Of a DNA stretch of 64,000 nucleotides, positions 10,101 to 22,100 are shown piece after piece. How positions within the stretch are numbered: position 1 is the stretch's first letter; every line of letters starts with the position of its first letter. Under the pieces are notes generated by a model, which was not told the origin of the DNA, did not search any database, and saw nothing but the letters and a program-made list of their open reading frames with translations. The translations under genes were made by a program, and so were the position numbers. Source of the DNA: Cyrtodaria siliqua (Eukaryota; Mollusca; Bivalvia; Adapedonta; Hiatellidae); assembly GCA_037043455.1 (NCBI GenBank), contig JAWPHD010000292.1:310001-374000 (forward strand). The letters are read 5' to 3'.

Positions 10101-13100
10101 TAAAACATAAATCACAAGTAGAATAAAATACAACATCCGATGTCAATACAAAGGTGAGTTTTGACGTCGGTACATTTTGACTGTGAATTGTATGTCACAA
10201 CAAGATGGATTATTACGTTGTACCAATGTTGTACCAACCTTGTACTAATGGAAAATGCCCGCTCCAGGGTAAGTTCAAAAGGCCCTTTATTGTATAAGGT
10301 GTTCAATTACCAGAAGACCATGCAGTATTAATGAATTTTCCGCATAATTTCTGTTTTTCCTCTATATTTACAGCAATCTTTCACTCTATATTTACAGAAA
10401 TCTTTCACTCAGGTCATTTTCTGTGTACTAGTTAATAAAGTCCTTAACAAATTTCCAGAAAAAAACAGTTATTTGACAAGTTTATGTTTGAAGAATTTCA
10501 AAAGAGAAGCACAAATATTTGTGGCTGTACATTATTATAGTGTGTAAAAATATTAACATGATAAATAGGTTATGTGACTCATGTGTTTTCTCATGTTCCA
10601 CCTTATAATCTCGAATATGTCGAAACCTGTATAAGTATAATGGACATATATATGCATAATCTGAAACCTACTTTAATAGCAATAAAAAGGGAGTTGTGGT
10701 GGCTACTTCCCCGTTAAACCAGAGGTGGTTTGAGTAAAATGTGCATGAATATATTTGAAACAGCCTAGTGCAATAAAAAGTTTTAGTATGCTTGTCTCTT
10801 GAGCCACAGGTGGTCATCGTCATCACAGATTTTTCAGAGGCAAGCTTTAAAAAACCTAAAGCTGGCATGGTACGGTGAAAGTGTTCATCAAAGTTTAGAA
10901 TAAGTCCAGCGATACAGTGGCTTGCGTTGAGGCACCCAAGAACCAATGGTTTGGTTAGAATGTTTAAACTACTACACTTATTTATTTAGTGTTAACATTA
11001 CGGTTATACTATTGTAACAATAAAGGAACCAATATTGTATATTTATGTGAATGAAATAAAGTTTGAATCAATATAGTCGGAAGCTTTATTTCAGTCATGC
11101 TTTTAATTATTTAGTGAGACCTCTGGTTCAATACCTGTGGGAGGGAAAGATGCTCTTCCTATATCTGACACGTATCAGGCTAGGCCACCATCAGGGTCCT
11201 CCAGCACTGTGACAACTAGAAGTCAAAACTCAACAAAGAGTCGGGTACCAGAAGGCTCTCGATCACATCAGCTTGCTTCATCATCTGGTTCCAAGCTGAG
11301 TGATGAGAGAGAGATGCCTCCACCTAGTTTGGGAAGCTCAAGGTATGATAAGATGGCCTGTGGGGGTATGGGATCTGATGCTGGTGTGGTCTGCATCGGC
11401 ATGGAATCTGATGCTTGTGTGGTCTGCATCGGCATGGAATCTGATGCTTGTGTGGTCTGCATCGGCATGGAATCTGAATAAAATACAGTTAGGAGTTCGG
11501 ATGCGTAGTAATTAAATCACGAATGCATTAGCACGATTAATTTAATTACTCGCATCCGCACGACTAACTGTATTTTATTCACCGATAAAATACAGGTACG
11601 CATTTATTATTTCGATTCTAACACAACAATAACCCCATTGTTTACACTATTGTGGGGGCATTATATATTTTCTCGGCGGTCAAGGTAATTAGGCTGCTAT
11701 GTTTACAGGCTGTTCCATTGGGCGTCACCCGTATGCAATGTTCTGCGCAGTACAGTATGTTTAAATACACTAGTAGTCACATGACAAACAATTATGTTAT
11801 TGCTTACATTATATAGCTTGCGCTGTATGACGTTAAACGTTCTCAGCTTGTTCAAGATGCTTATTAATGTTATGTGTACTGATGCAAATGATGGGTTTAT
11901 ATCGGTGTGTGTGCAAGGTTTGGGAGCATGGCAAGTTGTCTCTCTTCTTTGTGTATATGAAAGACTACACGGGTCGTGTTAGAATTACATATAGTTACAA
12001 TAGTTCCCGGATCACTCTTCAAAATGCTTTATTTAATGATGGTAGCTTGCTCAAACTAATTGTTCCCACTTGAAGCTATCAAGGTATACAATTACAATTA
12101 TAGCTTTTTACTTACTTTTACTTTGACTAGTGGACACCCCATTGGCCATCTTTGTGAAACTTCATTGGCCATCTTTTTGAAACTTCTCTTTTGTAACATT
12201 GAAGTTACAATATTTTTGAAAATTTAGTTATAAAGCATTTTATTGTCACAGAAATGTAATTGTAATTAATGTTAAAGGAACTGTTACCAATATGAGAGAA
12301 TATTAATGGAGTGTAACTTTATAAATGCTTTCACCATCAATAATTGGCACAGTTTATTTACAGTTAGATGTTGAGCCAAAGTGTCATATATTTATATAGA
12401 AAAAAAAGAAGAAAAAATACCACTCTGTGTGTTAAACCTCATAACCATAAAACTTTTTGAAATTCTAGAACATCCGCGTTAAGCCGAGCACCAGTGACCA
12501 CCGCTTCCTCCTCAAGCCGAGCACCAGTGACCACCGCTTCCTCCAGAGCTCCAAGTTCTAGAACATCGCCAGGAAGCTCCAGATTGTCAGCTGGAACATC
12601 TCCAGCCAGCTCCAGATTGTCAGCTGGAACATCTCCAGCCAGCTCCAGATTATCAACTGGAACATCTAGGACATCACCTGCCAGTTCCCAGGGTAATACA
12701 TACCTTATGCATCACATTTACTTGTTGCGCTAAATATTCGCTGGATATTTTCTGTCGGAAAATAAAAGTGTATAATTTTGGCTAAACTTCCTCACATCCA
12801 GTGAGTCTTAATAGAAAATGGCTATTCCCCAAACCAAAATTGCAAGCTCCATCTGCAAGCTTGCAACAAGCTTGCCGCAAGCATAAATCGCAAGCTTACG
12901 GTAAGCGCGTATATGGAACATCGCGGCGAGCTTGCGCAAGCTTGCCAAATAAAAATAGCTTGCAGACAAATGCAAGTTTGAGCCTGCGCAAGCTTGCAAA
13001 ACAAGCCTGCGCGAGCTAACCAAATAAGCTTGCGCTGTAATTAGCTTGCGCTAGCTAACCGAATAAGCTTGCAAAACAAGCTCGCGCAAGCTTACCAAAT

Positions 13101-16100
13101 TGGCATGCGTGAGCTAACCAAATAAGCTTGCGCTCTAATTAGATTCTAAACAAAAAAACACTGGAATTCATAGGAATTTCAAAACAGAAAAATATTGGAT
13201 ATTGCTAGGATTTCCTAGGAATTCAAAGTTCACTACAAAAACATTGCATTGCTGGTGACAATGATCACTAGCGGATCCAGTGGGGGGCGCACCCGGCGCG
13301 CGCCCCCCCCCTAAAAATTCCGGATCATACATGTATGTCCATTTTACTGTAGATAAAATATCAAATACGCCCTCAGTATAAAAAAAATTCTCGCTAGCTT
13401 TGCTCGCTAGACGCATCATGGCTAATGAGTGGTTTAATTAACACATTGTTAAATCCTTTTATTTGAAAACGGACTTTTTTATTCATACATGTATGTCCAT
13501 GTTACTGTAGATAATATATCAAACAATTTCGATGCACACCCTCAGTATAAATTAATTTCTCGCTCTCTCGACGCATAATGGCTAATGAGTGGTTTAATTA
13601 ACACATTGTTAAATCCTTTTATTTGAAAACGGACTTTATAATTCATACATGTATGTCCATGTTACTGTAGATAATATATCAAACAATTTCGATGCACGCC
13701 CTCAGTATAAACAAATTTCTCGCTCGCTCGACGCATAATGGCTAATGAGTGGTTTAATTAACACATTGTTAAATCCTTTTATTTGAAAACGGACTTTTTA
13801 TTCATACATGTATGTCCATGTTACTGTGGATAATATATCAAACAATTTTGATGCACGCCCTGAGTATAAACATATTTCTCGCTCGCTCGACGCATAATGG
13901 CTAATGAGTGGTTTAATTAACACATTGTTAAATCCGTTTATTTGAAAACGGACTTTTTTTATTCATACATGTATGTCCATGTTATTGTAGATAAAATATC
14001 AAACAATTTCGTTGCACGCCCTCAGTATAAAAAAAATTCTCGTTCGCTCGACGCATAATGGCTAATGAGTGGTTTAATTAACACATTGTTAAATCCTTTT
14101 ATTTGAAAACAGACTTTTTTATTCATACATGTATGTCCATGTTACTGTAGATAATATATCAAACAATTTCGATGCACGCCCTCAGTATAAACAAATTTCT
14201 CGCTCGCTCGACGCATAATGGCTAATGAGTGGTTTAATTAACACATTGTTAAATCCTTTTATTTGAAAACGGACTTTTTATTCATACATGTATGTCCATG
14301 TTACTGTGGATAATATATCAAACAATTTTGATGCACGCCCTGAGTATAAACATATTTCTCGCTCGCTCGACGCATAATGGCTAATGAGTGGTTTAATTAA
14401 CACATTGTTAAATCCGTTTATTTGAAAACGGACTTTTTTTATTCATACATGTATGTCCATGTTATTGTAGATAAAATATCAAACAATTTCGTTGCACGCC
14501 CTCAGTATAAAAAAAATTCTCGTTCGCTCGACGCATAATGGCTAATGAGTGGTTTAATTAACACATTGTTAAATCCTTTTATTTGAAAACAGACTTTTTT
14601 ATTCATACATGTATGTCCATGTTACTGTAGATAATATATCAAACAATTTCGATGCACGCCCTCAGTATAAACAAATTTCTCGCTCGCTCGACGCATAATG
14701 GCTAATGAGTGGTTTAATTAACACATTGTTAAATCCGTTTATTTGAAAACGGACTTTTTTTTATTCATACATGTATGTCCATGTTATTGTAGATAAAATA
14801 TCAAACAATTTCGTTGCACGCCCTCAATATAAAAAAATGCCTCGCTCGCTTGACGCATAATGGCTAATGAGTGGTTTAATTAACACATTGTTAAATTCTT
14901 TTATTTGAAAACGGACTTTTGTTATTCATACGTGTATGTCCATTACTGTAGATAAGACATCAAACAATTTAGATGGACGCGCTCAGTATAATTTTTTTTT
15001 CTCGCTCGCTTCGCTCGCTCGTCGCATACTGGCTAATAAGTGGTTTAATTAACACATTGTTAAATCCTTTTATTTGAAAGGTTCATATATTTCTTGTTCA
15101 TAAAAGTGTGACTTTAGTGTTTACATGGGTCGTTTGTAATTGCTTATTGTGGTTTAGTTCTAGCATTGCCCATGAAAAAAATAAAATGAAATGATGTAAC
15201 AATGATTGAATTGGTATTTCCTTTTTATTTTATTGAAAAACATTCAACCCATCGATATATATAACCCAAAACGTGAGCGGTGTAGTTAGCAGTTTTGAGA
15301 AGTGTACAAGTCATGTTTAAGAGTTGTTTATATCATCTGTTTTAAAGAGGTTTGGATAAAATGATTATAGGAAGATAATGACATTTGCTTAAGCAGCTTT
15401 AAAAACAGTCAAACTGTCTAAAATATAATAAACAATTAGTCTAAGCATTCTAATGAATATAAAATTAATTCACTGGCAATCTGATACATTTCACAATCTT
15501 TGCTGAACATTAATTGTATGCCATATATTGATGATTTGAAGTAGATTAGTACATACCTGTAAACATCAGATTTCATTCTGCTTCTATCTTAATCCTCCAG
15601 TAAAATATAAATATGAGACTAGCCACACTTGTATCCAGCAAAACCAAGAGTTTTAATAAAAATGATTTCATAATTTAGTACTTTATTAAATAAGATGATC
15701 AACAAAAACATGTTTCCTGTGCCCAACATGTTAGGAATTTTCAAACTGACCAACCAGTATTTTGTTAAACCAATCAACTCCCAGCAAATCAGGGGTAACA
15801 CAGAGGTCAGTTCAGAGTATATTATGTAAATGTACCACTAATGTATGGCCAATAGCTCTTATCACCTCACATCTGGCAATGATTCTCTTGGGAATTTATC
15901 CTGACTTGCCAATATAAAAGGCTGCATTAAGACCTTTCTGTGTTTTCAGTATTTTGGAATGATCCTTATCTGATGCATGTACATAGTAGAAGTAGTAACA
16001 GCAGTAGTAGTAGAAGTAGTAACAGCAGCAGCAGTAGTAGTAGTAACAGCAGTAGTAATAGAAGTAGTGCATGTAGTAGTAACAGCAGTAGCAGCAGCAG

Positions 16101-19100
16101 CAACAACAGCAGTGATATTAGTAGTAGTAGCAGCAGAGCAGTAATAGTAGAGTAACAGCAGCAGTAGTAGTAATAGTAACAGCAGCAGTAGTAGTAGTAG
16201 TAGTAACAGCAGTAGTAGTAGAAGTAGTGCATGTAGTAGTAACAGCAGCAGCAGTAGTAGTAGTAGTAGTAGTAGTAATAGTAGTAGTGGATTTATATAA
16301 TGCTTGGATTTATTTCTGCAGGGGTTTGACAACATTTCTCTAAGTCCTCAACCGCAAGCTTGCGCTCAATGCGAGCTAGATCGCAAGCTTGCATAACATG
16401 AATGAGAAGCTTGCAGACTAATCCACAAGCTCGCGCCAGCTTGGGCCAAGCTTGCTGCAAGCTTACATATACATTGTTAGCTTAATGCAAGCTTGCGGCA
16501 AGCTTGCGGCAAGCTTGCTGCAAGCCTGCATTTTGGTTTGGGTCCACTGTCTGAAAGTGAAAATACGCTAATGGTATAATTGTCTCTTGCATTGTTTTAT
16601 CATTATCATCTCCCAACCACTTTATTGTAAATACTATAGCAATGGGGACTTTAATGGTGTTATCTGCACCACTAGTTTCTTAAATATTGTAAAATAAATT
16701 TTAATATTAATTCTTTAAAACTTAGCTTCAGCAAAAAAGTCACCAGTCAGTTCCAACCCCAGTCAACATGTCAGCAAGCTTGATCTTGACAACGAACATG
16801 TTGATGATAACAATCCAGAGGAACAGGATGTCAGATTTTATGATGTTCCATCATCACAAGGTTCACGTCCTGGGTCAAAGGTGAAGCGAGGATCGGGGTC
16901 AGCTCAGGGGTCTGCGAGTCATAGACAGCAGGAGAATGGGAAAAAGCCATACAAGACAATAGATCCTGAAGAAGTTGTAAGTTTTTATGACTAAAGGTTT
17001 ATTTAGAAATTTCTTTCACCATTTTTAAAAAAGTCTTACTTTACAATAAAGTATGTATTATTGGAGGCAGCCATCTTGGATTGATGACGTCATTGCGCCG
17101 TTTTACCATTTATTGCATATTGATAAATATCATTTAAAACAAAGAATATCACTGCAAATACATGTACATCGTAAAAAGAGCATATATAGTATACATATTT
17201 TACTTTGTATTTATAATTTAATAAAATCTTTTTGTTTTAAACACTATTTATTATCTAGTTTCCATATATGGAAAAAGGCTCGATGACGTCATCATTCAAA
17301 GATGGATGCCTCCATTGGAGTCTTTTTGCACATTTTCAAAAGGTCATATCTCCTGTATTTATTACGATATTTTGATAATTATTTCAGCTGTTTCCATGTT
17401 TTTTAACGCCCTATGAAATGAAGCTAGTTCCAGAATAATGCAACATTCCCTTTAATTATCAAAAACATACATTTTATAAGTTACATAAATTACACATTTC
17501 AACATTTTAAGTTTTTTTATATGAAATCTGATTTTTAAACTGAAACATATCCACAGTCAAAGCTTTTTCTATCATATAAATAGTAATTGTAATAATAAAG
17601 GTTTTATGAACTTTCTTTGATATTTTGCGCCTGCTTTTATTTACAAATGCAGTATTTCAACATTGATGGTATCTAAAAAGACAAGCAATTTATTAAAGTA
17701 GCTATCCCGCCATCAAAACAGCCAAATTTACATCGTTTCTAAACCTACTGATGACGAGATATATATAACATATATTTTGAGAATCCAAACTGTATAGACA
17801 CATTTTTTAACCAAGCAGGCCAAACCCCAAAACTTGGAGCATCGGATTAAAGGTTACCAACTCGTAATTCATTTTACGGATATTCAATAATGGGTATTTT
17901 AAGAGCCCATGAAACCTGTGCTTTTAATCAGCACATATACATAGTTATATGATCTGAACACCGGGATAGAGTTTGGATGAACGTTTCTGTAGTTTAAGTT
18001 TGCCCTTATTTGGCGGGTTAGTGCCTTTAATACCCCAATGTCAAGTTTCTAACTCCAGCTGTTGGTGAGTTTTAAACCCATCGAGTCCTCTTTTAGCACA
18101 ACATGAAAAATATAATTTATAATGTGCATTTTCAGGGTGACTAGACATCGAATATGAAGTTTTTTTTTAATTACTTGCTTTATGATTTCATACCTGATAT
18201 GATTAGAATGAAAACAGACGCTCCTGAATCTGTTTGCAATCTTGCCATAGCCATCTGCTAAGTTTCGCAAAGCCAAAACATTCATTTTGTCCCCATATGT
18301 TTACATTGTATTTTTTTTGACAGCCGAAAACCAAATAGTGACGGAACATTTATTTTTTCTAGGGTAGGGTGCGTTAAAAAACAAACATTTGACCAATAGT
18401 GGTGTAAATAGCAAAACATAAACACATTATACTATTGACCTACCTTGTATTTGCTAGATATAATTGTTTTCATTCCAAAATAAAAATGATGTATAATCGA
18501 CTGCTGGAGGTGCTGACCATTGAACCAGGTTACATAGCCTACGTTTTACTTGGAACATCCGAACCCTAGAGACAGTCATGCGCAGACGACAATTTCTAAA
18601 ATTAATGCGACCATGTTGTTTTGTTTTCAAAATGTAAACATTGGGTGTCAAAATGAATTTGGGCTTTGTGAAGCTTAACGGATGGCTACGGCAAGACTGT
18701 AAACAGATTCAAGAGCGTCTATTTTCATTCTATCTAACCATATCAGGTATTAAAACATATAGCAAGTAATAAAAAAAATCTCTACTCATATTCGATGTCT
18801 AGGCACCCTGGAATGCACAGTATACTATTTATACTGTTTGTAACCAATATTGGAGTATTCAGTAATTAATATTGCTAAATATCTGTATATCCAACTTCAG
18901 ATGACAATATGATTTTCTTCATCCTGTCTCCCTCTGAAGTTGCTGCCCCAATATAACGCAATAAGATGTAGTAACAGGACGTAAAACCTCATTTTATTTT
19001 ATGTCATTTTATTTAATTTAAAATGATATTGACAATTGATGGCTTTATTACTTTCACTGGATACCCCTAAATGTACCATTTCCTCAATGATAATCATGTT

Positions 19101-22100
19101 TCTGAAAATCTGGAGAAATTTACATGAGATGGCAGGCAATATATCCAGAAGTATAATTATATTAGAAATGTATGAAATTTGGACAAAGGTCTATCAACAC
19201 TTCTTACAATTGGACGATGTTTGGGATGTACATTGTTTGGTAGATAAAGTGAGTGTGGTTGGGGTGAAATTTCGGTGTCACTTTGAAATATTAATGTGTG
19301 TTTTTTCATCAAATGAGTTTTTTGAAGCAGTCACATCCCTTTCATGAAAAATAAGAGTCAGTAGCCTCCCTCACATTCAATCTTTTATGAGTCATCATTG
19401 CTAAAAAAAAATAATTGTTGAACTAACAAGTTTTTTTCTTGCTGTTATATTGCTGTTATATTGCTCGCTTACAATGGAAAATTTTAAAAGCTAATATAAT
19501 CCTTATGTGACTTCAAAGTGTCGCTTACGACCTCACAAATTGAATAATACCAAGCCCGGAGAAGTACCTCCCCTATAAAGTTACTACAGGTAGAGAAATA
19601 AGAACACTGTAAAACTTTGACTATAATCATGCATGGCAGTGAACAAGAATTTCGACTATAGTGGCATAAAGCAGTGAAAGTGTTATTTCTATATGTACAT
19701 GTGTAATTTATATTTGAATGGTTGTTTAGTGTCATCACAATATCTATCACCCCAGAAATATGTGCTCTATGCTTACTGTCTAATAGATTCCTATTTTTTT
19801 TTAAAATGTTAAGGGTATAGACTCTAATACACAAGACCATTCAGTTTATATCCTCATCTGACGGGCGGAGCTTATGTGAAGTTTCTTGCCCAAGGACACA
19901 CCCGAATCCCAGTGGAACTGGTGAGGCTTGGATACATGTGAAAGAGAAATAAAAAGAGAAACAAAACGAATGTGTGATTGTATATTCATTTTTGTCTCGC
20001 CTTTTCGAAGAAAAAAAGAGACATAGGTGTTGCTTTTCCGGCGGCGGCGTCAACATTCAAGTTTTGCGTTTAGGTCATTTTCTCACAAACTGTATGCACT
20101 AGACCTTTCAAACTTTGCTTAAAGTTGTATCATGGGTGGTACATCGCAACGTGACAAAGAAAATGTGGAAGTGACCTTGACCCTCCAAGCAAAGGGCAGA
20201 TAACTTACTAATTTTTAGGTTCAACTTTTGCGTTTAGGTCACTTTTTCACAAACTGTATGCACTAGACCTTTAAAACTTTGCTTATAGTTGTATCTTGAG
20301 TGGTACATCGCAACGTGACAAAGCAAATGTGGAAGTGACCTTGACCCTCCAAGCAAGGGCAGATAACCTTATAATTTTTACCTTCAACTTTGGCGTTTAG
20401 GTCTCTTTTTCACAAACTGTATGCACTAAGACCTTTCAAACTTTGCTTATAGTTGTATCTCGAGTGGTACATTGCAACGTGACAAAGCAAATGTGGATGT
20501 GACCTTCACCATCCAAGCAAAGGGCAGATAACTTTAATTGTTACATTTACATCACTTTCTCATGAACTAGAATTATGCACTAGATGTTTTAAACCTAATT
20601 TATAGCTTAATCTTTGGAAGAAAACGTATTCTATTTTGACGTAGTTGTGTCTTCGTTAGTGCATCTTTTTTTTGGATGCCTGGATTTCATGTATGACCTT
20701 GACCTACTTTTTGGAGCTGATGATTTTTTGCTCTACTGGCCAAAGGCCTTCATTTTTCATCCGATCATTACCAGATTTTTTATCAGATTGTTAATATCAA
20801 TGAAAGCTTGCACAAGTTTGAAAACCAGCCAGATCGGACCATAACAGCAGAGTTATGGCCCTTGATTTAGTTAAAAATGCTTTATTCAGCCTCGTTAATA
20901 CGATAGGGTTTTCATTTTTCATCTGATCTTAACCAAACTTTACCAGATGTTTTGCCTTTTTTTTATTATTTTTTTTTTTTTAAAATTATTTTGTTTTAAT
21001 TATTCCTTTTGTTTGATTGATTGATTGAATTGGATTTTATAGTCGCACCAACAGCTTAGGTCATATGGCGACTTTCCAGCTTCCATTGGTGGAGGTAGAC
21101 CCCAGGTGCCCCTCCGGGCAATTTTCGTGCACGGGCGGGCACCTGGGTAGAACCACCGACGTTCCGCAAGCCAGCTGGATAGCTTCCTCACATAAAGATT
21201 CCTAGGCCCCAGAGGGATCGAACCTACAGCGGTGAGGGGCAAGTGATTTCAAGTCAGAGACGTTAACCACTCGGCCACGGACGCCCCTTTTGTTTGAATT
21301 ATTTATTTTTTTTAAATTTTCTTATTTCATAATATTATTTATTTTTTTGGTGTTAACGCCATGTTAGCAGGAAGCATTGCTGTGCCTATTGCATTTTTTT
21401 TTCCGGTTCATTGATTTTGATGGAGTTACAGCCCCTTGACATTTTTTTTTTAAATTTCTTGATTATATTTTTTTTATTTTTTTTTTATTTTCTTATTTCA
21501 TTGTTGTTTTTTTAAAAAAAATAATTTGGTGTTAACGCCGTTAGCAGGAAGCATTGCTGTGCCTTTTGCATTTGTTTTCCGGTTCATTGATTTTTGATGG
21601 AGTAACAGCCCAATTGACTTTTTTTTTAAAAGTTTTTAAACTTGGCAGGAAGCATCGGTAAGATGTCTAGTTGTGCATATCGCGCTTTTGTTCCAGTTTG
21701 CTGATTTATGACGGAGTTATGGCACTTTGACATTTTTACTTTAAATTTCTTGTCGGCGCTACTCCTCCTAAATGGCTTGTTGGATTTCTACAAAATTTGG
21801 CAGGAAGCCTCAGTATGATGTCTAGTTGTGCAAAGCATGGTATATCAATAAAATTTTGGACAAGTCCGAAAACCAGCTAGATCTAGTTAGTAATAACAGG
21901 TTATGGCCCTTGATTTGTTGAAAAATGCTATATTGTATTTTTGTATTTTCCTTTGTTAAAGGGCTAGCGTGGTTGTCCTGGAGAACTTTTGTGTGATTGA
22001 CATGTGCTGCAGTGAAGGGGCTATTATTCCTATTTGAAGCCATAAAAATAACAGCATGGGGTGATATGGTTCAGAGTGGTCAGTACCAAGCTTAGAAGTT

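Larger units (their letters stand above)
12828..16542. mobile_element. Composite foldback element with AAGCTTGC-rich inverted arms, in intron 3
   Basis: The left end CCCAAACCAAAATTGCAAGC and the right end, its near complement ending TTTTGGTTTGGG, are inverted. Both continue inward as arrays of AAGCTTGC/GCAAGCTT motifs (12840-13140 and 16350-16530). Between the arms lie a 160-bp satellite and an AGT/AGC trinucleotide array. The termini and arms support a foldback-type unit. The alternative is two separate insertions of one short repeat in opposite orientation. Confidence 0.5.

Noticed and set aside
15940..16335. Poly-Ser, poly-Leu and poly-Tyr ORFs
   Set aside because: Composition artefacts of an AGT/AGC triplet array.
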